Assembly: GCA_029254215.1 (NCBI GenBank)
Contig: JAQWYA010000116.1
Location: 1 to 35,045 of the forward strand
DNA: 35,045 bases
Direction of reading: 5' to 3'
Source: Pseudorhodobacter sp.
GTDB lineage: Bacteria > Pseudomonadota > Alphaproteobacteria > Rhodobacterales > Rhodobacteraceae
Notes under the pieces: model-generated
The model's database searches: none
Told to the model about the DNA's origin: nothing
What the model saw: the letters and a program-made list of their open reading frames with translations, nothing else
In this document: positions 1 to 7,921 of the stretch, piece by piece
Layout of the letters: each line of letters begins with the position of its first letter
Position numbering within the stretch: the first letter of the stretch is position 1
Translations under genes and position numbers: made by a program

Positions 1-7
1 CATCCGT

Positions 8-1438
8 TCATCCTGCTGTGACATGGGCAATCTCCTTTCCCGATACGGCAGGAAGCGGCTGCTGTTCCGTTGCCTTTGCGATGATTTCTTCCGGGTCGAG
101 GATCAAAGCGATCTTGCCATCGCCCATGATCGTTGCGGCCGCGATACCGTCGATATGGCCGTAGTTTTCCTCCAGCCCTTTGATAACGACCTGCCGCTGG
201 TCGGTAATATGGTCAACGGCAAGCGCCCATTTCCGTTGGGCTTCCGTTTCAACCAACAGCAGCACCCGGTCGATCAGCGGCGATCCGTTTGCCCCGGCGC
301 CAAAATTCTCTGCCAGATCAATGACGGGGATGTAGGTGCCGCGCAGATTGACGACTTGGCCAGTGACGCCAAGTTGCTGAATTTCAGTCGCGCGGGGTCG
401 AAGCGTTTCGACGATGGCCGTGATCGGTACAACCATGGTTTGCCCCGCCACTTCCACCACCATTCCGTCCAGCACAGCAAGCGTCAGCGGCAAGCTGATT
501 GAGATTGTGGTTCCGAGGCCGAGAGCCGATTGGATGGACAGTTTGCCCCCCAGCCTTTGGACGGATCTTTTGACGACATCCATGCCCACGCCCCGGCCTG
601 AGAGTTCGGAAACCCGTTCGGCGGTCGAAAAACCCGGCAGAAACAGCAGACCGTCAATTTCTGACGTGCTCAACTCGGCCTCCGCGGCGATCAGCCCCTT
701 TGCGATGGCAATGCTGCGAACCTTTGCCCGGTTCAATCCCGCCCCATCGTCGGATATCTGGATCACGACCCGGCCCGAGCGATGTGCGGCCGACAGCCGG
801 ATTGTCCCCGTTTCGGGTTTTCCCACCTGCAGACGATCTTCGGCGGTCTCGATCCCGTGGTCGATCGCATTGCGCAGAATATGCGTCAACGGGTCCGAAA
901 GCTGCTCAATGACGGTTTTATCAACCTCGGTAGCGTCGCCTTCTGTGACAAGTCGGGCGGATTTCCCTGCGCGATCAGAGGCTTCCCGCAAAATCCGCGA
1001 CATCCGCTGGAACAGCGGCTTGATCGGCTGCGCCCTGATCGCCATCACGCTTTCCTGAATGTCGCGCGACAGGTTGCGAAACTCATCAAGGCCGGTCGCC
1101 AGTTCTGAGCGCAGCGGTTCTCCGGGCACAAGCAGGCATTGCGAAAGCATGGCTTGATTGATGACCAATTCCCCGACGAGGTTGATCAAACGGTCCACCC
1201 TTTCCAGATCAACCCGAACGGTGGCTTTGGGTTGCGGGGGCGGGGCGTCGTTCTTTGACGGATCCTGCAGGGAGGCTTGTTCAGGCGCTCTTAATTCCAC
1301 GGTGGGCTGAAGGGCTTCGGGCGAGATCGGCTCGGACGGGGGCCGGTCTGCGTGAATGGTGTTGATTTGCAAATCGCACAGACCTTCGACAAACTCGAAG
1401 ACTTCGTCGATCACATGAGCGGGTTCGGTTGTTTCCAA
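8..1438 (-). CDS. cheA: CheA C-terminal fragment (dimerisation, kinase and CheW-like domains)
   Basis: This is the second part of cheA, in the same frame as the Hpt fragment. The first usable start downstream of the TAA is a TTG at 1438, giving 476 residues, but no good Shine-Dalgarno precedes it. Coding similarity clearly begins earlier, directly after the stop at 1577. The kinase motifs are intact: N box with HILRNAIDHGIE, G1 with ISDDGAGL, G2 with GRGVGMDVV, then GLGTTISISLPLT, followed by a CheW-like P5 that would dock the receptor array. If translated alone it would be an ATP-binding kinase lacking its own phosphotransfer His. Expression depends on re-initiation or readthrough. Confidence 0.6.
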   Translation of the reverse strand: METTEPAHVIDEVFEFVEGLCDLQINTIHADRPPSEPISPEALQPTVELRAPEQASLQDPSKNDAPPPQPKATVRVDLERVDRLINLVGELVINQAMLSQCLLVPGEPLRSELATGLDEFRNLSRDIQESVMAIRAQPIKPLFQRMSRILREASDRAGKSARLVTEGDATEVDKTVIEQLSDPLTHILRNAIDHGIETAEDRLQVGKPETGTIRLSAAHRSGRVVIQISDDGAGLNRAKVRSIAIAKGLIAAEAELSTSEIDGLLFLPGFSTAERVSELSGRGVGMDVVKRSVQRLGGKLSIQSALGLGTTISISLPLTLAVLDGMVVEVAGQTMVVPITAIVETLRPRATEIQQLGVTGQVVNLRGTYIPVIDLAENFGAGANGSPLIDRVLLLVETEAQRKWALAVDHITDQRQVVIKGLEENYGHIDGIAAATIMGDGKIALILDPEEIIAKATEQQPLPAVSGKEIAHVTAG

Positions 1439-1576
1439 TCGAAGCGACCAGCCGAGGTAACTTTCCTCCCAATCCAGACTGTCAAAATCGGGCAGGGCAG
1501 CGTGATCGAGAGTGATTGAAAGCGTTCCAAACTCGGTCAGGGCGCGAAACAGGATCGCAGGATCATGACCCAGCGC

Positions 1577-2101
1577 TTAGAGGCGGCGGCTGGGGCGAAA
1601 GCCGATCTCATAGCCGAGGATGGGGCCGCTCCCCAGGTCCAACTCAAAGTCCAACGCCATCGGTTTGAAACCGAACAGGCTACCCGTGTCTTCCGCCAGC
1701 GTGGCGGGCTGCGTCAAGCTATCCAACCCGTCGATAATCGCTTGGTTGTGACCGGATGCAAGGCTGCTGCCGGTTCTGGCCGCCAAGGTCAAATCCGTCA
1801 GGTGATCCCCAGCCCTTAGCAGGATTTGCAGAGCGCTTTTGTCGGGGATCAGGCTTCCGGAGCGGAGCGCGTCCAGAACAGTCTCAAAACGGTGAGCGAA
1901 TTGAACCAACGCGTCCAGCGCAAAGGCACCAGCCCCGCCCTTGATCGAATGAACCGCGCGAAAGACGGCATTGACCAGTTCAGCGTCCTTCAGACCGGCT
2001 TCAAAGTCAGCCTCCATCTGGCGCAGGCCCTCGGCCATGCCTTCCAGCAGGTCTTCACATTCCTGAAAGAACGTATCCCTGAGGTCGCCATGCGCTTTCA
2101 T
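1577..2101 (-). CDS. cheA: CheA N-terminal fragment (Hpt/P1 domain)
   Basis: This is the translatable first part of the interrupted cheA, 174 residues. The ATG at 2101 has GAGG about 6 nt upstream. Residues 1-110 form a helical Hpt domain with the phosphorylatable His51 in the HSIKGGAGAF motif. The rest is a linker and the first strand of the next domain, cut at GYEIGFRPSRRL. Isolated P1 domains of CheA can be phosphorylated in trans by the kinase core in other bacteria, so this piece could remain a phosphodonor if the kinase core is also made. This was not shown here. Confidence 0.6.
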   Translation of the reverse strand: MKAHGDLRDTFFQECEDLLEGMAEGLRQMEADFEAGLKDAELVNAVFRAVHSIKGGAGAFALDALVQFAHRFETVLDALRSGSLIPDKSALQILLRAGDHLTDLTLAARTGSSLASGHNQAIIDGLDSLTQPATLAEDTGSLFGFKPMALDFELDLGSGPILGYEIGFRPSRRL

Positions 2102-2108
2102 TCTGACC

Positions 2109-2477
2109 TCACATCACCGAGACGCGTTTGATCGCAGAGACAAGCCTGTCCCCATCAAACGGCTTCACGATCCAGGCCGTCGCACCGGCTGCGCGGGCTT
2201 TTTCCTTAAGGTCCTGCGCGCTTTCTGTGGTCAGAACAAGGATTGGAAGGGCCGTCTTTTTGATGTTTTTCCGAACCGCTGTTATGAACTCAAAACCATT
2301 CATGCGGGGCATATTGATATCAGTGATGACAACATCTGGCGAAAAGACCCGTACCCTGTCGAGCCCATCCAACCCATCAACGGCGAGATCAACAACAAAA
2401 CCCGCGCTCGTTAAAGCTTCGCGCAGCATCTCGCGGATCGTCCGTGAATCGTCAATTGCAAGGATTTTGACGCTCAT
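2109..2477 (-). CDS. cheY: Chemotaxis response regulator CheY
   Basis: A single receiver domain of 122 residues and nothing else, which is the CheY plan. It takes phosphate from CheA and would act on the flagellar motor or serve as a phosphate sink. Key residues are present: the acidic pair Asp9-Asp10, phospho-acceptor Asp53 (VVITDINMP), the switch Thr83 and Lys105 (IVKPF). The ATG start at 2477 has GAAGGGG 7 nt upstream, inside the end of the STAS gene, and only 2 nt separate the two genes. It sits between the STAS gene and cheA in one operon. Confidence 0.95.
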   Translation of the reverse strand: MSVKILAIDDSRTIREMLREALTSAGFVVDLAVDGLDGLDRVRVFSPDVVITDINMPRMNGFEFITAVRKNIKKTALPILVLTTESAQDLKEKARAAGATAWIVKPFDGDRLVSAIKRVSVM

Positions 2478-2479
2478 CC

Positions 2480-2815
2480 TTAAACCCCTTCTTTCAAGCT
2501 GTTCAGTGATAAGCCAAGTCGGCTCAGCCCTTCGATGAAACCGTCTGACGGATGGACGATTTCAAAGGGAAGTCCTGCCCTTGCCCAGCGCATTCTGGCA
2601 GACAGCAGAATTTGCAGGGCAAGGGCCCCAAGGTGCCGAACAGATTGAGTGTCAACGCAGACCGGGTGTGCCTCTTGCCTCCGCAGCGCTTCATGCAAAT
2701 GACGGCAAGCGTCAAAGTCCACCACTGATGGAAGGGTGATCGTTTTGTGGATGGTCTTGCTGAGGGCCGGGGGCTGCGCGCCGGAAGAAGCGGTGTCGGA
2801 AAGGGGACTAGTCAA
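2480..2815 (-). CDS. STAS-domain protein of the chemotaxis operon
   Basis: A 111-residue protein with a STAS fold: strands around KTITLPSVVDF and HPVCVDTQSVRHLG, followed by the helix ALALQILLSARMRWARAG. STAS proteins are anti-sigma-antagonist-like binding modules, and small ones are often found beside cheY/cheA in alphaproteobacteria, where their role is unclear. The residue usually phosphorylated in SpoIIAA-type proteins (Ser in the D-S-S/T-G motif) is not obvious, since the equivalent stretch reads DTQSVRHLG. The first in-frame start is a TTG at 2815 overlapping the cheD stop by 8 nt, with GGAG about 11 nt upstream. Translational coupling to cheD is likely. Confidence 0.8.
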   Translation of the reverse strand: MTSPLSDTASSGAQPPALSKTIHKTITLPSVVDFDACRHLHEALRRQEAHPVCVDTQSVRHLGALALQILLSARMRWARAGLPFEIVHPSDGFIEGLSRLGLSLNSLKEGV

Positions 2816-3386
2816 AAAAGGTTACTCCATCTTGCGGGTTGCGGATGTCGGCCGTTGCCGTTTGCCCACGTCTGGGAATTGAAGCGACCGCTTCGTCGGA
2901 GAGTTCCTGCGCGATGAAGAGTTGCTGGGCTTTGCCGATCGTCGGCCAATATCGAACCCGCCGGGCCTGTGTGCCGCCCAAGCTTCTTCCGACAAGCTTG
3001 ATGCTTTCTGTCTCGAGGAATTTCAGGGCAAACTCGCCGTTGGCCTGTCCTATTTTTCCAAGGCCTCCGTGCATGCCTGCCCCACCAAAGAGCTTTGCTT
3101 CGAGCCGCTGACGTTTCGCCCCGATCTTAAGCAATTCATTTATCAGCAGCTCCATGGCATGCAGTCCGTATCGCACTTTTCCAAAACTCAAATCCTCACC
3201 ATCAGGCAAAAGAAAATGGTTCATCCCGCCCACTCGGGCGATGGGATCTGTCAGGCAGGTACAAACACATGAGCCAAGGATCGTCGTCAGGACGATCTCA
3301 GGGTCTCCAGTCGCTTCATAGGCGCCCTGAACGACGTGGATTTGCCTGAAATGAGTGACATCGGAGTTTTCGATTTCCGGGATCAC
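2808..3386 (-). CDS. cheD: Chemoreceptor glutamine deamidase CheD
   Basis: CheD deamidates specific glutamines of chemoreceptors and in some species interacts with CheC/CheY. The catalytic Cys lies in TILGSCVCTC and the catalytic His in GGMNHFLLP, about 17 residues later, as in the family. The strand FGKVRYGLHAMELLINEL and the motif KLFGGAGM are also typical. The start is uncertain: a TTG at 3395 and a GTG at 3386 are both in frame, and a TGA lies two codons above the TTG. I prefer GTG 3386 because it overlaps the stop of a small upstream ORF as GTGA. The product is then about 192 residues (195 from the TTG). Confidence 0.92.
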   Translation of the reverse strand: MIPEIENSDVTHFRQIHVVQGAYEATGDPEIVLTTILGSCVCTCLTDPIARVGGMNHFLLPDGEDLSFGKVRYGLHAMELLINELLKIGAKRQRLEAKLFGGAGMHGGLGKIGQANGEFALKFLETESIKLVGRSLGGTQARRVRYWPTIGKAQQLFIAQELSDEAVASIPRRGQTATADIRNPQDGVTFFD

Positions 3387-3523
3387 CTTTTGCAACTTTC
3401 AAGGCCTCGTGGCTTTGGGCAGATCTGCCAAGGACGTTGGACGGGTTTGGGATGCGACGCGGAGATTGCAACCGATCCAGACGATTTTGCCTTTAGGGTT
3501 TTGACGGGCCAGCAGGCGGTCAT
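3383..3523 (-). CDS. Possible small protein (46 aa) between chemoreceptor and cheD
   Basis: The gap between the chemoreceptor and cheD holds an ORF of 46 codons beginning MTACWPVKTLK and ending LESCKR. Its ATG is preceded by GGGAGGAG with an 8-nt spacer, the best Shine-Dalgarno of the cluster. Its stop overlaps the cheD GTG as GTGA, which favours translational coupling. Against it, codon use is unlike that of the neighbours (cta, tct, cga, agg). The cheD frame over the same stretch, with no start codon, encodes a more protein-like sequence (KIVWIGCNLRVASQTRP) ending in TGA just before cheD. The stretch may therefore be a short coupling leader or a frameshifted small gene. I do not recognise the product. 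Confidence 0.35.
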   Translation of the reverse strand: MTACWPVKTLKAKSSGSVAISASHPKPVQRPWQICPKPRGLESCKR

Positions 3524-3525
3524 CT

Positions 3526-6105
3526 TCAAAACTCCTCCCAGCCGGTCATTTTCGGATCAGTGGCGCGCCGAAAGAAGGGCTGACCAACTGCGGCGGGCAG
3601 ATCGGCCTCTGCCAGGGCTCCGGGTTTATCGGTCGCGCGACGTGCTTTGAAGCTGACGACCTGATCTGTGGTTGAAGCCAAGGCTGGGGATGCGGAAATC
3701 TGGAAGTAAGAGATCGCCTGGACAAGGGACGCAGCTTCAGCCGTGAGGGACTCGCTGGCGGCCGTGGTTTCTTCCAGCCGCGCGGCGTTCTGTTGCGTCG
3801 CTTGATCCAGATCGGTGACGGCTGCATTTATTTCTGCAAGCCCTAGGGATTGTTGTCGCGCTGATTGTGCGATGTTTGAGACGAGTGTCGAGATATGCGA
3901 AACCGACCCTACGATTTCTTGCAATGCGGCCCCTGTTCTTCCCACAAAATCGACACCGCGTTTCACATGGGCCGAGCTGTTTGCGATCAAAGCGTTGATC
4001 TCTCGGGCTGCGTCGGAAGACCGCTGTGCGAGGGCCCGGACTTCTGAGGCGACCACTGCAAATCCTCGGCCCGCATCGCCAGCACGGGCGGCTTCTACAC
4101 CCGCATTGAGCGCAAGCAGATTGGTTTGAAAGGCAATATCATCAATGACTTTGATGATGGCGGTAATCTTTTCGGAACTGGCTGAGATCAAGTCCATGGC
4201 CGATACGGTCTCCACGATCACGTGGCCGCTTTGCTCCGCGTTGATCTTGGCCTCCGCAACGGCCTTATCCGCCGTTGCGGCGCCGTCTGAGGCGGATTTG
4301 ACCGAATGGGTCAATTCTCCAAGGGCTGCGGCAGTCTGTTCGAGGGTGGCCGCGGTGTTTTCGGTGCGACGTGACAAACCATCTGCGGTGGAGCTGATAT
4401 CGCGGGCCTCATTGCTGATGCTTTGGGCGTTCAACTGCACCTCGCGCATCATTTTTGAAAGCGTTTCCAAGGTATTATTATAATCTTGCCGAACTTCCTC
4501 ATATTGGCCTTGAAATGGGATCTCGATGCGGCCGGTCAGATCACCCTTGCTGAGTTGGCGAAGGCCGATGCGAAGGGAGTCCACCACTTTCGATTGTTGC
4601 GCTTGTTGTTCGGCGCGTTCTTTGCGGGCTTGTTCCAATTCCAGTTCGGCCTCGGTCACATCTTTGCCGATCAGCAAAAGGCGAAAGGGTTTTCCCGCAT
4701 GGTCCCGGATTGTGCTGAGAGCACAGTCTAGGATCCGGGTGCCGTTGCCCGTGCTGTGAAATATGATCTTCCCTTGATAGTTTCCTTCGTTCAGCACCTG
4801 TTCGACCAAACGATCCTTGCCGGTGATGGCATGTGACAAAAGGCTGTCTTTCGCACGCTCGCCGTTTGGCATGTGTTGCGTGCCGAGCAGCGCTTTGAAT
4901 CGTTCATTTGCCTCAAGCAGACGCCCTTGCGTGTCGAATTGTGCGGTCGCTTGCCCCGCGTCGATGGCAGAAAGCACAGCGGTATTCAGCCACTGAACGG
5001 TCACATCCGTCCATTCGATCGCATAGCCGAGGATGGCGCCCGAGGCGTCGGTGATGCGGCGGATAGCAAGGGTCACCCGCGTGTTGCCAAGCTTCAGGGT
5101 TTCAATATGCGTTCCGTCCGCAGATTGGGCGAGGGCGCTGCGCAAATGCGCTTGGCCGTCCCCCAGAAAGCCCAAATCCGACCCAATGATCGCTTCAAGA
5201 TCGAAAGTGGCCAGATTGCTCCGCAGTTCAGGGGAAAGCTGGGTCAGAAGTTCCCTCATGCTGCCATTCAGATCGTGCACCCGAAAGCCAGAGTCCAGAA
5301 GCATTATCGCCGCCGAGGCACCCGTCAAAGCGGCGCTCTTGTAGGCGTTCTCGGCCTTTGCCGCGTCGCCGCTTTCCAGATCAATCCGCATTTGTTCAAG
5401 CGCAAGCGCCATCTGACCGATCTCATCCCTGCGATGTTGGCCCGGTATGCTTTGCGCATAGTCGCGCGCCCCAAGACGGAGCATGGCACCTGCGATCTGG
5501 TTCATTGGGCGCGACATAAGTTGTCGAAAGAAGAGGAGGGCTGCCAGAAGGGACAAGGCAAAGATTGCAAAGGACAGCAGGATGTTGCTTTGGAGTTCCG
5601 ATAAGAGCAACGCGTCTTGTGCCTGCGTATTCCAACCGAGCGCAACGACGCCGAGGACGTCCCCGGTGCCCGCATTGATCACGGGTTCTGCAATCAGCAG
5701 ACCATTCTCGGAGCTTTGACGGATGCCTGTGGACAGTGCGCCTTGTGCCAGAGTCAGGAGTTCTGGATCGCCCTTGCTGAGGGAGGTTGCCTGCGCCAGA
5801 AACTGACCCTGCCCATCCAGCGCGAAAGCGGCATGAACCTGGCCGTTAGCATCGGTTTGGATCCCGTCGAACAGCGCGACGAGGGCGTCACCCTTCCCGA
5901 AACGCACTGCGCCATAGCTTTGTTCTGCCGTCAATTCGGTGACAATCAATGCCTTTGAGGCCGCGAGTTCGGCCACCAGCAGAACCTTGTTTTGATAGGT
6001 CATCGTTGTCAGGACGCCGACAACCAATCCAATGCAAACAACGATAACCCCGCCAAACTTAAGGATTATTGAACGGTGAAGAGGTGTTTTAAGCGCTTCG
6101 CTCAT
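3526..6105 (-). CDS. Methyl-accepting chemotaxis protein with PAS regions and CheR-tether C-terminus
   Basis: An 859-residue transmembrane chemoreceptor. It has TM1 at about 13-35, a periplasmic sensor of about 135 residues, TM2 at about 174-193 and a HAMP at about 194-246. Two PAS-like regions follow (about 255-370 and 375-490), then a second HAMP-like stretch (505-560) and the MA signalling coiled coil. The hairpin tip is canonical ([20 protein letters not shown], about 657-676). The last five residues, GWEEF, match the x-[HFYW]-x2-[HFYW] tether used by CheR and CheB. It is followed by cheD and preceded by a secreted sensor-like gene. The ligand is unknown, and the PAS regions suggest that cytoplasmic cues may also be sensed. 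Confidence 0.95.
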   Translation of the reverse strand: MSEALKTPLHRSIILKFGGVIVVCIGLVVGVLTTMTYQNKVLLVAELAASKALIVTELTAEQSYGAVRFGKGDALVALFDGIQTDANGQVHAAFALDGQGQFLAQATSLSKGDPELLTLAQGALSTGIRQSSENGLLIAEPVINAGTGDVLGVVALGWNTQAQDALLLSELQSNILLSFAIFALSLLAALLFFRQLMSRPMNQIAGAMLRLGARDYAQSIPGQHRRDEIGQMALALEQMRIDLESGDAAKAENAYKSAALTGASAAIMLLDSGFRVHDLNGSMRELLTQLSPELRSNLATFDLEAIIGSDLGFLGDGQAHLRSALAQSADGTHIETLKLGNTRVTLAIRRITDASGAILGYAIEWTDVTVQWLNTAVLSAIDAGQATAQFDTQGRLLEANERFKALLGTQHMPNGERAKDSLLSHAITGKDRLVEQVLNEGNYQGKIIFHSTGNGTRILDCALSTIRDHAGKPFRLLLIGKDVTEAELELEQARKERAEQQAQQSKVVDSLRIGLRQLSKGDLTGRIEIPFQGQYEEVRQDYNNTLETLSKMMREVQLNAQSISNEARDISSTADGLSRRTENTAATLEQTAAALGELTHSVKSASDGAATADKAVAEAKINAEQSGHVIVETVSAMDLISASSEKITAIIKVIDDIAFQTNLLALNAGVEAARAGDAGRGFAVVASEVRALAQRSSDAAREINALIANSSAHVKRGVDFVGRTGAALQEIVGSVSHISTLVSNIAQSARQQSLGLAEINAAVTDLDQATQQNAARLEETTAASESLTAEAASLVQAISYFQISASPALASTTDQVVSFKARRATDKPGALAEADLPAAVGQPFFRRATDPKMTGWEEF

Positions 6106-6159
6106 CTGGGGTCCATCGGTTGGGGCAAGTGGTCAGGAGTGTTGGACGAGGTTTGAGGG

Positions 6160-6738
6160 TCAGAACGCCTCGGCGTTCAGCCCAAGGGTCATCGCCCCGA
6201 TTGGATAATGTGTGATGGGGTCAAGGATCACGAAAGACACCTGTGACAGGTACATCTGCGTGCTTTCATCAAACTCAATCTCGCCGACATGGACGCTGCC
6301 GGAGCCGAGCGCGAAGGTTTTGAGAAATTTGTCTTCGTCGCCTTGCCAGTAATCTGAGGTGACGGCACTTGCGGCGACATTCAGGCCACGCGCATCCATC
6401 ACAAAAGCCTCCACCACCTGGCCTTGGGTTTCTGCGACGCGTGCGCCAAGAAGGGCGGAGGCGGGCTGGTCAAGAACGGTCGAAATCGTTGGCGTTTCCG
6501 CTGTCCCAACCTCCGACCGCCAAAGGGCATCCATCGCAAGGATCTGATCTTCCGTATAGGCCTTCGTGGTTTCGTTCTGGGCCTTGACTGTCTGAACGAT
6601 CAAAGGGTCCGCCAGCCACTCCGCCGCCGTTTTCAAAGCAAAGATCTTCATCGCCTGTTCGGTTTCCATCGCGAAGGCCGAAGAGGCCGCCAGAGTGGCC
6701 AGAAGGCAGGCCGCCGGGGCCAAGGCTGCAACTTTCAT
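6160..6738 (-). CDS. Secreted PDC/Cache-like sensor protein, first gene of the chemotaxis operon
   Basis: A protein of about 192 residues with an Sec signal peptide (MKVAALAPAACLLATLAASSAFA, written here only as start and end: MKVAALAP to SSAFA) and no later membrane span. The ATG at 6738 has GGAAAGGA 7 nt upstream, so I prefer it to a TTG 8 codons earlier. The mature part (ALLGARVAETQGQVVEAFVMDARG, seen here as an alternating strand pattern, then DYWQGDEDKF and PIGAMTLGLN) resembles PDC/Cache ligand-binding folds in which short sensor domains end in an IG-x-hydrophobic strand. The gene lies 54 nt before the chemoreceptor on the same strand. It could be a periplasmic ligand-binding partner of that receptor. 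Function is inferred from fold-like pattern and context only. Confidence 0.7.
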   Translation of the reverse strand: MKVAALAPAACLLATLAASSAFAMETEQAMKIFALKTAAEWLADPLIVQTVKAQNETTKAYTEDQILAMDALWRSEVGTAETPTISTVLDQPASALLGARVAETQGQVVEAFVMDARGLNVAASAVTSDYWQGDEDKFLKTFALGSGSVHVGEIEFDESTQMYLSQVSFVILDPITHYPIGAMTLGLNAEAF

Positions 6739-7158
6739 TTCAATGTCCTTTCCAAACGCCAAAGCCGGTTGCTCTGCGCTTATCTGTAGGGGGCGGTGGT
6801 TTAAGAAACCGTGAAGCTCTTCGGATCAGGTCTGGCGCGGAGGGAGCTTGGCCCGCGGCGCGCAAATTCACGGAAGCGCCACCCGAGACGGACAGAAGAT
6901 CATTCAAGAACAATGGATAAGGCAGAGATTTGGGCGGGCACGGCTTGCGGCTACCAATGCGGCGCTAAGGAGTTTCGCGCGGGCCTCTTTCGGCGGCGCC
7001 AAGTTTGTAAAATTGATCCGATCCCCCCTCAGTACCGATCCGAATCGCCCCCTTTCCGGCGCTGGGCTGTGCTTCCAGTCTTGACAGGATCGGTCAAAAC
7101 GCCCCCCATGGCGCCGGGTCGCACAGATCCGCGCAACCTTGTCCAGAAGGAGGATGTC
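6739..7158. other. 420-bp intergenic region between the chemotaxis operon and the SDR/FAH operon
   Basis: No convincing gene is seen in this stretch between two divergent operons. It should hold both promoters. Visible elements are a small palindrome GGTTT-AAG-AAACC (6798-6810) upstream of the minus-strand sensor gene, a TTGAC-N7-GTCAA dyad (7081-7097) upstream of the SDR gene, and the SDR ribosome site AAGGAGG at 7147-7153. I could not assign a clear sigma-70 or sigma-28 promoter pair for either direction. Confidence 0.5.
7081..7097. promoter_or_regulatory. Candidate operator dyad TTGAC-N7-GTCAA
   Basis: Half-sites TTGAC (7081-7085) and GTCAA (7093-7097) form an inverted repeat with a 7-nt spacer, 62 nt before the SDR start. 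The size fits a GntR/LacI-type operator, which often controls sugar acid operons, but no regulator gene lies next to it here. The first half also reads TTGACA, but no -10 follows at proper distance. Confidence 0.3.
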
Positions 7159-7896
7159 ATGGGCAGACTATCGGGCAAAACCGCCTTTGTGACCGCAGCA
7201 GGACAGGGAATAGGGCGCGCATCTGCCCTTGCGATGGCGCGGGAAGGGGCGCGGGTCATTGCCTCGGATGTCAATGCGGATACGCTCTCCACCCTCAAGG
7301 CGGACGGGATCGAGACCGTGGTGCTGGACGTCCGGGACCCTGACGCGATTACGGCTCTTGCCGGTCAGGTCGGGGCGGTGGATGTTTTGTTCAACTGCGC
7401 GGGGTTTGTGGCCCATGGCACCATTCTGGACTGTGACGAGGCGCAATGGGCCTCGACCTTCGATCTGAACGTGACAGCGATGTACCGGGTCACCCGCGCC
7501 TTTTTGCCGGCCATGCTGGAGGCGGGGGGCGGATCCGTGATTAACATGTCTTCGGCGGCCTCCTCAATCATCGCGGCCCCGAACCGTTTTGTGTACGGCG
7601 CAACCAAAGCCGCGGTGATCGGGATGACAAAAGCGATCGCCGCCGATTTCATCAAGCGCGGCTTGCGCTGCAACGCCATTTGCCCCGGCACGGTTGACAG
7701 CCCCTCGCTTCAAGGCCGGATCCGGGCCACGGGCGATTATGACACGGGCCGCGCGGCTTTTCTGGCGCGCCAGCCCTCGGGCCGCTTCGGCACACCGGAG
7801 GAGATCGCAAATCTGGTGGTCTTCCTTGCGTCGGACGAAAGCAGCCTGATCACCGGAACGGCCCAGATCATTGATGATGGCTGGTCAAACACCTGA
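7159..7896 (+). CDS. SDR-family dehydrogenase, probably of 2-keto-3-deoxy sugar acids (fuconate-type)
   Basis: A 245-residue classical short-chain dehydrogenase. The nucleotide motif TAAGQGIG is at 12-19, Asp37 at the end of strand 2 points to NAD rather than NADP, NCAG is at 79-82, the Ser region is NMSSAASS, and the catalytic pair YGATK is Tyr146/Lys150. The pattern is close to the DHRS6/2-keto-3-deoxy-L-fuconate dehydrogenase subgroup. The ATG at 7159 follows AAGGAGGAT at a good distance. The FAH-family hydrolase gene starts 25 nt downstream, and this SDR+FAH pairing matches the last oxidative and cleavage steps of the non-phosphorylated L-fucose pathway described in Xanthomonas. The exact substrate is an inference. 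Other 3-deoxy or hydroxy acids are possible. Confidence 0.85.
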   Translation: MGRLSGKTAFVTAAGQGIGRASALAMAREGARVIASDVNADTLSTLKADGIETVVLDVRDPDAITALAGQVGAVDVLFNCAGFVAHGTILDCDEAQWASTFDLNVTAMYRVTRAFLPAMLEAGGGSVINMSSAASSIIAAPNRFVYGATKAAVIGMTKAIAADFIKRGLRCNAICPGTVDSPSLQGRIRATGDYDTGRAAFLARQPSGRFGTPEEIANLVVFLASDESSLITGTAQIIDDGWSNT

Positions 7897-7921
7897 AAGA
7901 CGACTGAGAAAAGGGAATGAT

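Larger units (their letters stand above)
8..2101 (-). pseudogene. cheA: Chemotaxis histidine kinase CheA interrupted by an in-frame stop
   Basis: Read through, this frame would give a CheA of about 697 residues, a normal length. The order is Hpt/P1 (His51 in AVHSIKGGAGAF), a response-regulator-binding type region, dimerisation helix, HATPase and CheW-like P5. A TAA at 1579-1577 (codon 175) interrupts it. The downstream piece is in the same frame with no further stop, so this is a nonsense codon and not a frameshift. The residues flanking the stop (GYEIGFRPSRRL, then ALGHDPAILFRAL) fit the family pattern RP..LYA.G.EPL..LREL, so the lost residue was probably Tyr (TAT/TAC to TAA). The gene lies 7 nt after cheY. 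An ATG at 3-1, just after the cheA stop, may start the next gene, possibly cheW. The stop could be a true lesion, a sequencing error, or a split kinase that works in trans. Confidence 0.85.

Noticed and set aside
6776-6810. Possible sigma-28 (flagellar) promoter for the chemotaxis operon (TAAA ... GATAA on the minus strand)
   Set aside because: The spacing between the two elements is about 3 nt too short and the GCC before GATAA is not present.
7081-7110. TTGACA as a -35 box before the SDR gene
   Set aside because: No AT-rich -10 lies 16-18 nt downstream (CCCCAT). The bases fit better as one half of an inverted repeat.
6811-7158. Extended start of the SDR gene
   Set aside because: The 116 codons upstream of 7159 have no SDR homology pattern, and a strong AAGGAGG site precedes ATG 7159.
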